A stretch of DNA of 64,000 nt from Calycina herbarum (lineage: Eukaryota > Ascomycota > Leotiomycetes > Helotiales > Pezizellaceae), in NCBI GenBank assembly GCA_001414485.1, contig LLEY01000198.1:1-64000 (forward strand). Reading direction: 5' to 3'. A model generated the notes under the pieces. That model was not told where the DNA came from. It worked only from the letters and a program-made list of their open reading frames with translations, and did no database searches. This document shows, in pieces, positions 24,627 through 36,404 of this stretch; position 1 is the first letter of the stretch, and the number at the start of each line of letters is the position of its first letter. The position numbers were made by a program, and so were the translations under genes.

Positions 24627-27001
24627 ACTCTTAGAGGAAGTAAAAGGAAGTGTTAAGGTTAGTAGTCTATTAAGTAGCTAATATATATATTCGGCTATAA
24701 AACACTATATACTAAAGTGTAATTTGCTCTAATAAATCATAGATCTTATTAGGTTATTTATCTTAGCTATCTTATACTCGATTATACTATTTAGATAATA
24801 GTTATATAGTAGTAAGGGCTTAATCTAATACCCTTTCTTCTTAAACATCTACTTTACTATAGCGTCGAACTTACTACGACTAGAGTTATAGCGAAAGTGT
24901 ATATACTTCTGTCCTATCTTAGTCTCTACTAGTGCTATAATCTCCTTAAGTATAGGCTATACGTCTTCCTAAGCCTTTGACTTTATAAAGCTAATCTACG
25001 AGTTACGAGTAGCGTTGTCTATAATAAATAAGAAGTATCTATATCTATAGATCGAGTATAGAAGTTCTCCTAAGATATTAGTATATAGCCTAAATCCTCT
25101 TCTTACTATTCTTAATTCAGTGGTTTTATAGTATTTAGCTTTGAGCTTACTAGCTAGGCATACTTTACAAGCGTAATCTCTAGGACGATAAGGTGTTTTA
25201 GTAGTAGGAAGCGCTATCTAATTCCTTAAATAGTTCTTTAGTACTTTAAGAGATTTATAGCTTATATATCGAAATCGGCGATATATTAATTCCTATAGAC
25301 TCTCTCTTATATCGTTAATTTAGGTGCTTTCTTCCTTTGTCTTTGTAAAAGTTATAAAGATCTAACTAGTATTCTATACTATGTAGAGTGTATTTGTATA
25401 AGGCGAAGTAAGTACTACTCTGCTATTCTTAAGTATTTAAGAGTAATCCTTTCTAAAGTAGACTTTCAGTTTCTCTTTTATAAGGATTAGTATACTAATT
25501 AGCTTATAGGTAAAGTCTAGGACGTACTAGACGTCTTTTAGCTAAAGACGTTCACTTTTTAGAGTTATGATTTAGATCGGTCTATAACTAATAGTATCGT
25601 AGGTTTTACTACTAGTATTACCTACTTTCCTAGGCTCGTGCTATCTCTTTAGCTAAGGGAAGTCTTAGATGTTATAACTAAAGTGACGATTTGCTTCTAA
25701 GTCTAGAAGCTAAGTGCTTTAAGAGAGTTACAAGGTTGATAACACGATAGTTCCACAGTAGGCACTCTTACTAGGCAAAGAATAATAATAGTTTCAAGGG
25801 TTTTCAATTTCATACGCTTTACTAGCTACTAGAGTGCTATTTAGCTTCGAGTCGAAACTTATTTCATTCGCCGTCCGGCGTTATTAGATTTTATAGAAGT
25901 TCTTATAATCCCTCTTCTAGTATCTCTTACACTAATAGTAATTATAGATATCTTCCTTTTAAGCTTGTCCTCTTACGTACAAATGGCTCCGATTGCCTCG
26001 GTTACCACGGTTACTACGACCTCTTCCTCTTCCTCTTCCTTGTCTACGTTCTCTAGTACTACTACTTCCTCTACAACTGTTTCCTTATATATTTACATAC
26101 GTTGCTTATCCAGTAGCAGGTTTAGCTAGCAGACCCTACTAACGATTGTATTCTATAGAATTTCGTTCAGAGGAAGTTTTAAGTAGAATTCGGGATTCTT
26201 AAGAGTTAAGGTCTTATTCTATTTAGATATAGATATCTATAGCTTTATCAACGTCTATACCGATTTCTCAAATATCTCTTTTAGTATTCCGCTAATTAAC
26301 TATGTTTAGTAGAACAACTCGTATAATGTTTATTATACTCTAGTCGGTTATTAGAGAAGTAGAGTTCTTAAGAAACATATAGTATTAACAAAGTTGTTAA
26401 TAAAAGTCGTTAAATCGTTTAGTATTATAATCCTAGTATAAGGCTCTAAGTTCCTCATTTATACTATTAACAAATATAACATCTTAGAATAGATCGAATC
26501 TCTTTAGATAGTTCTATATCTTAGCCAGTTATTCAAGGTTATTGTCTTCAAGCTTTTCAAGGATCTCGCTTTTAAGTAACTTAGTAAGGTATACCACTGT
26601 TCAGTTATACCAGGAGATAAAGTCTTAGTAGAGGACTTGATCTACTTCGTACATAGCATAGTCTTCGCTTTTATCGATAATAGCAAGTCTACAGATACTA
26701 CGGAGTGCTCCTTTAATTGTTAATTCCTAGAGGGTATAGTTGTTCCGATTTAACACTATAAGGCTAGTGCTAAGTACAGTAGTATACCGAGTTTTAACAA
26801 TAAGCTTTAAAGATATAGTAGATACTATACAAAGTGGATTTATAATAGAGGATAAGGATAGAGTAGCTAAAGTTAATACTATTTTAATAGAATTAGTAAT
26901 TCTAGTAGATTTATCTAGAAAGTAATCTAAATCGTCAGATTTTAAATAAATAAGGATACAGGATCAATAGTATCAATTACAGATGATCTAGGCTTATAAC
27001 C

Positions 27002-27158
27002 TATCAAGAATAGGGGATGGAAGTGATGGTTTTAATCTATGTATTAATGGATTCGATGATTTCGAGTCTAAGTTGTCTATACAGATAAACAGTCTAAATA
27101 TGTTCCAAGGGCTTATTAAGCACCAAGATTTGGCCCCCAAATCACCTGATTTCTGACA
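27002..27158 (-). repeat. 5' LTR of the Copia element
   Basis: 157 bp, begins TATCAAGAATAGGGG (RIP form of TGTCAAG) and ends CTGATTTCTGACA; followed by CTACT at 27159-27163. Confidence 0.93.
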
Positions 27159-27163
27159 CTACT

Positions 27164-28395
27164 CTATACGTTACTCTTTTACTATTCCAGTTTGTTTATT
27201 CCTTTTAATATCCTATATAAGTAAATAACTATCGTAGGACGGCTGACCGTAGGACTAAGTCCTAGGCCAAGCATTTCTAGAGATAAATACAAAAATCAGG
27301 GTCCTCTATATTCTAATAGATGTTAGGAGTCTTACTCCGTATGAGACAAAAGAAAGAAACGCATAAATCAAAAGCATAGCATCTGAGCCCTCTCAAAATC
27401 CCTTTACTTAACAACCTCAAACCCACGACTCTCCTTCTACACCTGCCTGCCTTACCTGTCTGCTCGTCCTACCTATCCTGCCATGCTATGCATACTACAC
27501 TCCCAATTCCACTTATGAATGAATGACTCCTACATTATAGCCCTGTTTTCCCCTCTTCTAGGTAGCTCTCTTGTTTTCAATATAGTCCTAACTAGTCACA
27601 GCTCGTATATGGGTCCCAGGGTTGACGGGCCCTTCGGAGGGCATGGAAACCAAAGGTAGGTAGACACAGGTTTTGTAAGTCGTATAGTAGGTAGGTAGGT
27701 AGGTAGGTGAGAGGTAGGTTGGAGGCAAGAAGTAGAAGAGAGCAGTTGAGAATCGAGGTTTTGCGCAAAAGTGGGGTATGAGTGAAAACTCTGCTTCGAT
27801 GCTCCAGAGGATATATCTTCGCAGCCACGTAGCGTCTGGCGAAGACAGGTTATATGCCCTTGCGCGTAAAGGGGATTTTGTCGATCGAGTCGAAAAGGGC
27901 CTCTGTTTCGTGTGTTTTATCGTCGTCGTTGTCCAATCTGCAAACCCACGCCATATAGTCGCACACGCAGGAACACACCCAACACCACGACTCCGACTCG
28001 ATTTAACTCAATCTAGGCTCTGAGATAATTGCAAATTAATGCGCAATCCCAGGTTCGTAGAGGACACCACGTACAGGTGTTGAGTCTTCGCCCTCCTGAA
28101 ACTCGGGAGACAATTACGGCAATTCATTTGGAAATAGTCTGCTGCAAATTGGTAGCATCTATCTTGCTACAGATCACGCAGTTCTGCAAGGTAAACGGGA
28201 ATCAGACGTCGATGAACCCCAGACAAAGTAAATTGCTATCAATAAACATTACATTATTCCCAAAGAGCTTCGAGGGGGGTTTTTTTTAGCTGAAGTCTTT
28301 GAATTTGAAAGAGGAAAATCACGATGTTCTAGTAGCTAGCCCTTCATTTCACAGTCATCCACTATTAAACTCATTTCCCGTGAGCCCTTGTCAAT
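27164..28395. other. Edge of gene island A, no gene recognised
   Basis: Composition rises to normal at about 27270. Short open frames exist on both strands between 27590 and 28290, but their proteins are low in recognisable motifs, overlap each other and lack introns or domain support, so I do not call them. A short (GTAG)5 microsatellite lies at 27687-27706. The stretch is 3' flank of the minus-strand gene 28396-29225. Confidence 0.5.
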
Positions 28396-29225
28396 TCACT
28401 GAAATTCCGCAATCATATCATTCGTAATCTTTTGCCTAGGCTTACCCCACTTCTGTCTTTGAGGGCGAGGACGACCTGAATGCCTTTCGATAGTCTTATC
28501 AAAGAGCTCCTTGACCGAAGCGTATCTACATGAGTCCAAAATATCGTACCGCAGTTCCAGCTCTCTAGCCAAATAAGTCATGCCCCAGCATAAAAAGTCA
28601 GCCTGAAGCTCGTCTCTGTTCGAGGCTGCCTCCTCTAAATAAGCCATTAGAAAACTTTGAAGTAGCATTGTAACATTTGGCCAGTGTAAATTGTCTTCAA
28701 CGTAGAATGGTGGCTGTGAGAGAGAAGTGGCAGGATCTGCATAGCCGTCTTGCGATGGGTTGGTGATGCATAATCGAATATAGCTTGCCGGCAACAAAAT
28801 CGTCTGTTGGACGCCCTTCGTTGCATCAGGGTAATGAAATCTCATGGTTTTGCGATCAAAGTTTTCGAAAGCGGGTTGTAAGTGAGCCTGCATGAGGTGG
28901 TATCTTTCGTCGTTGATGCGAGTAGCAGGATCCACGCTTGAACTGTATGACCAAGATTCACGAACAAAGCCAGCAGCAAGCAACTTCTGTGAAGCGATTT
29001 CCATCTCCCCATCAGCAACTCCAAGCATATAGCACTATGAGAAGAAGTTAGGTTCAAGAAAAGGCAACATGAAGGGAGAAGTGAGAAGCATCCGACACTT
29101 ACTGTGTGAACAGCATGGCTGCCCAGAAACGATGCAGCAAGCTCCCCCCATACGACCAACTGAATCGGCTGGAGTACATTTGCCACGAAGTCCAAGCCTA
29201 GCAAATTAGGATTGTTTTCCGCCAT
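28396..29225 (-). CDS. Hypothetical protein, possible degenerate nucleotidyltransferase relative
   Basis: Two exons, 29225-29103 and 29034-28396, joined in phase 0 across a 68-bp intron (donor GTAAGT, acceptor CATAG), giving 253 aa. Start chosen at MAENNPNLLG. No signal peptide or membrane segment. Residues 27-66 (VWGELAASFLGSH then VADGEMEIASQKLLAAGF) follow the order seen in fungal proteins related to minimal nucleotidyltransferases: a [GE]-A helix, then an acidic strand and helix. The D-x-D catalytic pair is not evident, so it would be inactive if related. The C terminus is basic (RPRPQRQKWGKPRQK). It lies head-to-head with the nucleotidyltransferase-like gene at 30403. The coding structure is sound; the functional guess is weak. 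Confidence 0.7.
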
Positions 29226-30402
29226 GATTGATAGTTGAAATACTAAGACACTGAGAAGAATGGTAGAGAGGTGCTGTTGTTGATCTGTTTTTTGAATGTC
29301 GATATCTTTGGATAAAGAGTAGTAGGGTGGGGAAGTTGGACAGAAACGTGGAGGCTCTGCCCTGGACCCCTGCTAGCTGGGTGGATTATTGCCTGAGGCT
29401 AAAATAAGCAAGGACGCTTTTGATGTACCCCACTATTGGTCCCTACGCGCTCGGGTGGACAAGTCACCAACATGTAGCTCCTTTTTTCGTCTAAGTCACC
29501 AACATTCCAAGAATCGAGCGTCGGTCATGAGGTCAAATGCGGCCTACTACGTGATTTTTAGAGACAATGAGACTGGCGGTGGTCCGCGGAACTATTATTG
29601 AGTCATTCTAGCTAGAAGGTCTTAGATATGCCATGGCTCCTTAATACCCCCGGATAATGGACCGCTACTGCTTCCTGATAACCCTTGACAGTGGAGTTCG
29701 GGATTGACTGACCGAGTTGATGCCATGGCCTCTCCCGTACCTTTGTTGGACTTTGGTCTCATCTTGGGATGTCCGTCCTAAGAAACACTATCTATTGGAT
29801 ATGATGGGTTTGAGGTGTATTTAAAAATGACTCATTTATTTTGTCCATCAACTTTGCCGAGCGCTTCTACTGTATGCTCAAGGACCTACCAAAACTCTAA
29901 CGTACCGTTACCTGTTCTGCTAGAAGAATCGTCTCTATTGGATAGGTTGTGTTTGAGCTCCCATGAGACTCAATTCCAACGCACTTTAATTTAGCCTCAA
30001 GTTGTCTAACCCCTGAGACTTAATCATAATAGAATCACACCAGCAGTCAGCACTTTTGCCAATCCATGTAGAAGCAGAACATATAAAGCAGGAAGCCACC
30101 GCTCAGGATAATGAACTTCTCTCACAACACTACAACATTACAGCACTTCAATACTCCAAACTCACACCACCTCTTTGCCGCTTTACCACAAAGTTCAAAC
30201 GCTAGATTACCGAGAAGCTCGCAAACTCTTGTGCTAAATTTGTTTCACTCTAAAGAGATCAATATTTCTGCTTTGACCACCACCATATTTTGCTCACAAC
30301 TTGTAGGTGTTTGAGACTTTCGTTCAATCCATGATTTGTGGATCCAAACGCTAACCGGGTACTCAAGGTAAACTTTTATGCTATTAGCTACCAATCTAAA
30401 AC
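29226..30402. promoter_or_regulatory. Divergent intergenic region between the two island A genes
   Basis: About 1.2 kb separating head-to-head genes, so it should contain both promoters. AACATATAAAGCAGG at about 30077 is a plausible TATA element for the plus-strand gene, 300 bp before its start. Short open frames here show no domain and are treated as leader or chance frames. Confidence 0.4.
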
Positions 30403-31233
30403 ATGTCATCCAGACACTCAAAAGGAAAGGGTCATGCTTCCTCATCCTCTGCTTCTAAGAGTGCTTCAGGCTCTGGAGGCCCCCAAGTAGGAAAGCCGAC
30501 GCCAGAATCAATCGCTTCTGGGGCTGCCACAGTAGGCTGGGCACTTGAAACTCTCGGTATCCAAAAATATGGATTTATTAGTGGTGCAGCTGTTTCTCTC
30601 CTGGCACAGGCTGAAGGCAGGAGAGCCCGACAAACAGACGACTTGGACCTCATCGTGCAACCAACATCAACATTGACGGCAGAGAGTGTATCAAGTTTGC
30701 TCTCTACTCATGAGCAAACCAAGTCATATTTTGTTAAGAAATACGAGGATTATGTCAATAAGCCATTCGTAAGGGTGGCTCAGAACGGTGGAACCGTAGA
30801 GATCTCCATCGAGATTTTCGATTGGGTGGTTTAGCCCCAACGAAGGATGTACTACGACCTCAATCTTGCTCCGAATACGCGGATGATGCTCACTCTCAAC
30901 CAACGAAATACCCACACGCTCAATACTGGCTGGCTCTTACGACAAAAGTTTCTAGCTTATTACCAGAGAAGTGATAAGCGCGAGTCAGACATGCGAGACA
31001 TCCGTACACTTTTTGACATACTATCCCTTAAAGGAGAGCAGGTCACAGTTACAGATCCTGGAGAGATTACGGCCCTGGAACTGGTTGTGGAAAATGCCAC
31101 TATTTCGATGAAAGGGTGGGTTCTTTGCGAGAAAATCTGGCCAACTGGTTGGGCATGGGACGAGACCCACAAGCGGTATTACAAGTATGATTCAGCGAAC
31201 AACTGGGACCTGGTATGGGCCGCAGAAACCTGA
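30403..31233 (+). pseudogene. Nucleotidyltransferase-fold protein with one in-frame stop
   Basis: One reading frame of 277 codons broken only by TAG at 30832-30834. The N terminus is Ser/Gly-rich and disordered. Then comes the nucleotidyltransferase core: GFISGAAVSLLA (residues 57-68), RRARQTDD and the D-x-D pair D80/D82 followed by LIV; a later EISIEIFDW strand precedes the stop. After the stop the frame continues with RRMYYDLNL, GWLLRQKFLAYYQR and SDMRDIRTLFDIL, as expected for this fold (AbiEii/MNT-like). The stop fits CAG changed to TAG. The alternative is a 66-bp intron 30769-30834 (GTAAGG to TTTAG, a multiple of three), but it would delete the EIFDW strand. Such enzymes transfer nucleotides; the substrate is unknown. 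Confidence 0.7.
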
Positions 31234-31339
31234 TTCTCTCAACAGCAGGGTCATCAATCTTCTCCCATTGCTACTCTCGCACTTTCGTTGTTGTCTATTT
31301 GTACTTGGTCTGTTTGCCAACCACTGTCATTAACTCCTG

Positions 31340-32600
31340 TATATTTATTTAATTTATTTATTACTATTTAACGTCAAGCGGAGAATAGCTCGCGTGGGCT
31401 AAGTCCTGAAAGAGTCCCAAAAGAGGGCAAATGACGCTAGGGGGGTGCCCTAGGCTATAGAGGGTGTAAACGAGAGAGCTAATTTACAAGAGACAGTTTA
31501 AAGAGAAGCCTCACTTCTGGAACAGCTCTTATCCTTAATTAGTTTCTAGAATCAGGGAAAAACAAAGGAGATATATAAATAAAAGAAAAAGAAAAAGAAA
31601 GGAGAGTTAAGCTATTCTATAGAATAGATCTTAGTATAGAACTTAGTCTTAGAGTAGACCTTACTAAAGAGTTCCTCGTAGTAAGGACTAAAGAGAAGTT
31701 AAGGGTTTCTTTTAGCCTTAGCTAATAGTCTTAGGTCTTTATTATTTACTAGCTTATAAAAGAGTAGGTAGAATTAGGTTTTAGCTGTTTTATACTTATA
31801 ATTCCCTAATTTAAGAAGCGTGTCTAAGTAGAAGAAGCGAAGGTAGTATACTATAAAGTCTTCGTATCTGGTTTAAGCTATAATTAGCCGAGCTAGGAAG
31901 TAAGTCCTAGGTCTTTATAAAGATCTAGGAGTATCGTCTACTAGAGCTGGTTTATAAGCTTTATCTCTATCTCTCTTATCTCTCTCTTAAACGTAGCTAT
32001 ATAGAGTAGAGAAGAGGAATTAGAAGAGGTTAATTAAGCCGCTTTCTTTATAGCTTTGTCTATAATCTTATTACTATAGATTCCTATATAGCTAGAGTAC
32101 TATCTTATCTATATCTTTCTAAGATATAATTATAATAAGTCGAATACCTTATTAAAGGTCTCTTATAAGATACTATAGGATTAGTAGGTTAACTATAGTA
32201 TAGCTTTAAGGTTATTAAGACAAATCTAGTACTTTATAGCCGAGGCTTAGAAAGAGAAGTCTAGGGTAAGTTCTAGACTATATAAGGCAGCTTTAACTTC
32301 TATATCGTATATCTCTAATATTTTACTAAAGAGGAAGAGTCTTATATTTAGAATAATCTCTTCTCTTATAAGATATACGCCTCTACTAGTACTTTTATAG
32401 TACTTACTTAGTATAACAGTTATAGTTATAAGAGCTGCTAGATATTATATATTCGCTTAGATACGCGCTAGTACTAGTATACGCACTAGCGTAGATGACT
32501 TATATTTAGTTCCTAGTTCTTTCGAGCTCTTCTACTCTCCTCGTCTTTTGTTCTAAGAATAGAGTATTATTTATACTAAGTCTATTATCTAAAGCACGTC
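31340..32600 (-). mobile_element. Tad1-type LINE, 5'-truncated 3' fragment
   Basis: Minus-strand translation gives the RNase H domain of Tad1-group LINEs (LEIYDIEVKAALYSLELTLDF near 32290, then ICLNNLKA near 32210 and NKIIDKAIKKAA near 32050), followed by the C-terminal region (a TRYEDFIVYYLRFF-like block near 31860 and KTKFYTKIYS near 31630). The 3' end carries an A-rich TAAA-like tail (plus strand 31336-31370), which lies 100 bp past the end of the nucleotidyltransferase-like gene. The 5' part is missing; the junction near 32600 with the next element is fuzzy. Confidence 0.78.
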
Positions 32601-32639
32601 TATTATATTATAAAAGACCCTTAGTTAAGGCTAAGTAAT

Positions 32640-34822
32640 TCCAGGTCTAAGTTCACGATTACGTCTAGGTCCTAGGTTCTTAATCTTATGTTTTAATTCC
32701 TACGATTTACTATACTCTTATATATAAGAACCTAATACTTCTATAAACACTTCTACGATTTCTATAAAACCTTCTTCTTTCTTCTTTTCTACTCTTTATA
32801 ATAGATCCTCTTTAAGTTTAGTCCGCTATTACTAAGTTATAAGCCGAAGTCTAGCGTTAGTATAACGAAATCGACTTATAACGTAACGAGATTAGCTTAT
32901 AGTAAGACGAAATTCACTTACTTCGATTATCTATAAAAGTAACCGCTAAGCCAAAAGCCTTACTTCTAGATCTAAACAAATTTACTATTTAAATATAGAA
33001 GTTCGATACTTAGCTTCTATCTATCTAAGTAAAGCTACGAGTTAATAGTATAGTAATAAGAGACGTTATAGTATAATTCTATTACGTTTACCTTAACCTT
33101 AACTCTTACGTTTAAGCTATAGTCTTCCTATAACTCTCTTAAGCTAAATATATACAAAGCTAGGACTATTAGACAATTCTCAAGTAACTTACACGTATAT
33201 ACGATAATCTAAATAAGGTTTAAAGTATCTTAGTAGTATCTATAAACGAGGTAGAAGAGCTAAAGTCTATTTATAGCTTAAGATACTTTTATACTACCTT
33301 AGAAGTAGTTAGAAAGATAAACGTAAGTTTATCTTATTCGTTTTTAAAAGCGTTCTTTCTTATTTTACTAACTAGAATAATCTACTAAGTCTTATATAAT
33401 AGAGAAGTATCGTTCTTAAGATTCTTACTATCTTAGAACTTATAGACAGAGCTATTAGAGAAACTATATCAAGAATAGAAGAAGTCGGCTATGTCTTCCT
33501 AGAGTAACTACGAGAACTCTCAGCTAGGAAGAGAGTTGTCTAGGTTAGTTATAAGCTATAATAGAGTGTTATAGTCTAAAAGCGCTTATAGCGACTCGAC
33601 TTTAGCTCGTAAGCGAGCGTTTTCGTCTATAAGAGGCTTGCTTATTATAGAGGAGACTAGAGTACTATCTATCTATAGAGGTTTAGTTCTTAATAAGTTA
33701 CTAGAAGTCTTACTAGCTATTAGACTAGTAGAAGTCTTCTCTTTTCTACCTTTATTACTATAAGTAGCTTTAGATATTATATTTATAAAAAAGAAGAAAG
33801 GAAGAGAAGGTTTATAAAAAAGGTTATATAAGCTATTATAGACGTGTCTTTTAAGGAGATAAGTTATAATTAAACTGTTATAGACTTAGAGATTCTTAAG
33901 AGATCCGTTTATAAGAAGAGAGGCTGTTATAGGCGAAGAAGGAATATTATAATTATACTATTATAAGTATAAGATCTTCTAGCTATTATAAACGTAGAAT
34001 TCGTACGATATTATAATCCTTTATAAGAGAGTAAAGAGTATTAAGCTTTAAATAATATTATAATCTATAACTAAAGACAAAGGTATAAGAGTATATATAT
34101 ATAAATACGAGAATTTAAAGCTATAGTTCTATCTACGAGAGTAACACGGGTTATATACCTAGAGAAAAGAGGTTGCTTAGTAAGTATAAGCTATAAGGAG
34201 CTAAGATCTCGCTATAGCTCTTGTTATAGCTATAAGAAGCTAAGATCTCGTAATAGCTCTCGTTATAGATCTATATATCCTTATTACCGAGGTGATTACC
34301 GAGGTTACGTACTTATTACATATATTCTTCTAGGTTACGAACCAGCGCTATAATAGAGATAGCTATTCTTTTAGCTCTTCGTGTTTTATATAGATCGTAT
34401 ATTATAATAGTAGGCTATTATCAGCCTTATTAGTATCGTAGGTGCTCTTTCGTAGCTTTATATATATTCTTCTATAACGTCTATTAGAGTTCTTAATATA
34501 ACTTTAAGTTTATTATAACTGTTATATCTACTATAAGCGAACCCGGGCTTATAACCTATTAAGTAGATCTCTCTATACCTAGTATAACTAGTATAGTAAG
34601 TCTGTATAGCAAAGGTAGAGAGCTAGTAGAATAGTATAATATTAACTAAAGAGTATAGAAGGTTATAGTTCACGTCTATATATATATAACTACGCTATTA
34701 CATATAATACTATATCTAATAAGAGCTAGCTACGTCTATACTCTAGTTAAACCGAACTATATATTTTCTTAATAATAACTCTATTAATTAAAAACGTTAA
34801 GTTAACTAGTAGATATTATACT
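32640..34822 (+). mobile_element. LTR-retrotransposon gag remnant, RIP-degraded
   Basis: Plus-strand translation from about 32940 gives a recognisable gag order (LLLDLNKFT, FDTWLLSI-like, VKLRVNS, FYYVYLNLNS, LSQAKYIQS-like, then RIYDNLNKV near 33205), matching fungal LTR-element gag proteins that read YVYLNLDS and YDNPNKV. Farther right is an Arg/Ser/Tyr-rich section with a short tandem repeat near 34190-34270. No RT, integrase or own LTR pair was found, so boundaries are approximate. Full of RIP-type stops. Confidence 0.6.
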
Positions 34823-34827
34823 AGTAA

Positions 34828-35138
34828 TATAACAGCACGAAACGGATACTACTACAAAAGAGGTATATAGAAGTGCGTTCGATAGAATGATATATCCGAA
34901 TACTAGGCTCTGATACGATGGAAAAGACCAAATTAGTCTTTCCTTAAGAGAGAGTAAGAGCATCTATATATAAGAGGGCCGGACAATAATAAAAGTCCGT
35001 ACCGATCCGGCTCTAACAATTCCGAAACCAAATCTATACTGTAATTCTATTCCGTAACCATCTGTACCGTACTATACTCGGCACGTATTCTTAGCTATTC
35101 CGATGGCTCGGCAATTCTATCAATAGCTGGCTATTATA
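34828..35138 (-). repeat. Solo LTR of the gag-only element family
   Basis: Same LTR as at 52671-52951 and 55006-55286, but 311 bp because of a 30-bp local duplication around 35030-35060 (a repeated CCGAAACCAAAT/CCGTAACCATCT-like block). Perfect target duplication AGTAA at 34823-34827 and 35139-35143. Orientation taken from the coding strand of the element at 52671. Confidence 0.92.
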
Positions 35139-35540
35139 AGTAAGAATAGACACTTCTATCTATTCTATTTAAGCTTTAAAAAATCTCTGTTTCCTAGATT
35201 CTTAATCACTGTCGGCGCTACTATTTAAAAGCGTTAATAAGTCTTTTATAAGATAATTTATACTATAAACGTTATAATTAAAACTCTATTTAGTAAGTAT
35301 CTTTTCTATGTATATAAGCTATTCTTTTAGAAGAGATATAGCTTAGTACGTAATTAATAGTAGAATATCTAAGAAAGAAGTAAAAGTACTTAGTAGATAG
35401 AAATCAGATACTATTAAGACGTATTATACTCTTACTATTAAGTAAAAGTATATTCTTAATCAAAGGTTCTAAACTCGGATTTCTACTTTATAACTATTTT
35501 CTTTATACTATATAGTAGTATAAGCTTTCTTCTTATACTT

Positions 35541-36195
35541 AGTAGAGAATTAGCTCTCTTTTAAATAAAATTCGATAAAATACCTTTAATTCAAAGCTAG
35601 TTTACTATATAATATATCTAAAATAATAACGTTTATATATATAACTTAATAAGTAAAGAACTAGGGTTTATAAAAGAGAAATAGTAGTAATAAAGAGAAT
35701 ACTAATATAAAAGAACTAGTATTCTCTCTACTTCTTCTTTCTACTTTTAAGCTTAAACCTAGGTTTTCTTTACTTATATATTATTATACTTTTAAAGCTA
35801 TCTATAACAGTCCTAGTTATATACGACTGGATCACGTGACCGAGGTTATACCGAAGTCTCGCTTAGTATATATAAATAGAGACAGAGTATACTAACTCTT
35901 CTCTTCTCTCTTTAGTTTAGTTTTCCTCGAATATAAATACTATTCTACGAGTACTTCTTTTAGTATATTTATAAAGAGCTATTATACTATCTACCTTCTT
36001 TCCTCTACTATCTCCTAGTTATATAAGAATTATATAACTAGAATACTTCTTCTAGCCTTAGCTTAACTAAGAGCGTCTAGTAGAGAATTAGCTCTCTCTC
36101 GAATAAAATTCAATAGAACACTTTTAATTTAAAGCTAGTTTACTATATAATATATCTAAAATAATAACGTTTTTATATATAACTTAATAAGTAAA
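35541..36195. repeat. Pair of about 115-bp direct repeats flanking a solo LTR
   Basis: 35541-35652 and 36079-36195 both start TAGTAGAGAATTAGCTCTC and end AACTTAATAAGTAAAG, with high similarity throughout. Without the nested solo LTR (35803-35986 plus duplication) they are about 350 bp apart. They may be the LTRs of a very short element (TRIM-like) or a local duplication; the ends are not TG...CA and no target duplication is evident. Confidence 0.6.
35803..35986 (+). repeat. Solo LTR of the Gypsy element 2 family
   Basis: 184 bp, TATAACAGTCCTAGTTATAT to GAGCTATTATA, matching the LTRs of 17512-23190 with more RIP changes. Perfect target duplication CTATC at 35798-35802 and 35987-35991. Confidence 0.94.
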
Positions 36196-36404
36196 GTTAA
36201 TATATTATTTATATTACCTAGCGATATATATTATATAATTTTTATATAAGAGAAATCTCTAGATTACCTAGCTAACCTAGATAATCTTATCTACTATAAG
36301 AGCTTTTAATATACTTATTCTATTAGAGCGCTGTCTAGACTTTATTTATTATATACTAGTATATAATTCGTAATAGTATATAAGTTAGTAAGAACTCTAG
36401 CTTT
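36196..36404 (-). repeat. Partial LTR of the TGTTACGAAT family
   Basis: On the minus strand, 36400 leftwards gives TATTACGAATTATATACTAG then AGTCTAGACAGCGCTCTAATAG, the first part of the LTR seen at 13354. Similarity fades to the left of 36300, so only the 5' third is clear. Confidence 0.55.

Larger units (their letters stand above)
15833..27158 (-). mobile_element. Ty1/Copia retrotransposon with two nested LTR insertions
   Basis: Two 157-bp LTRs (15833-15989, 27002-27158) with a perfect target duplication CTACT. Removing the nested solo LTR (16916-17244) and Gypsy element 2 (17512-23190) leaves about 5.3 kb, normal for Copia. Minus-strand translation shows a Copia RT block (GFLKLKKLLYSLK near 23370), gag and integrase regions towards 26700, and a Copia RNase H close to the left LTR (LYYDNKAAI near 16425, IKTKHLYIRNDIV near 16365, ADILTKQL near 16275). 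Directly inside the 5' LTR is GGTTATAAGCC, which after undoing one CpA-to-TpA change equals the initiator-tRNA anticodon-arm primer site used by Copia elements. Confidence 0.93.

Noticed and set aside
26740..26925. Plus-strand open frame of 61 codons in the Copia element
   Set aside because: Antisense to the Copia polyprotein; AT-rich chance frame.
27592..28289. Overlapping short open frames on both strands
   Set aside because: No domains, no splice support, one arises from a GTAG microsatellite.
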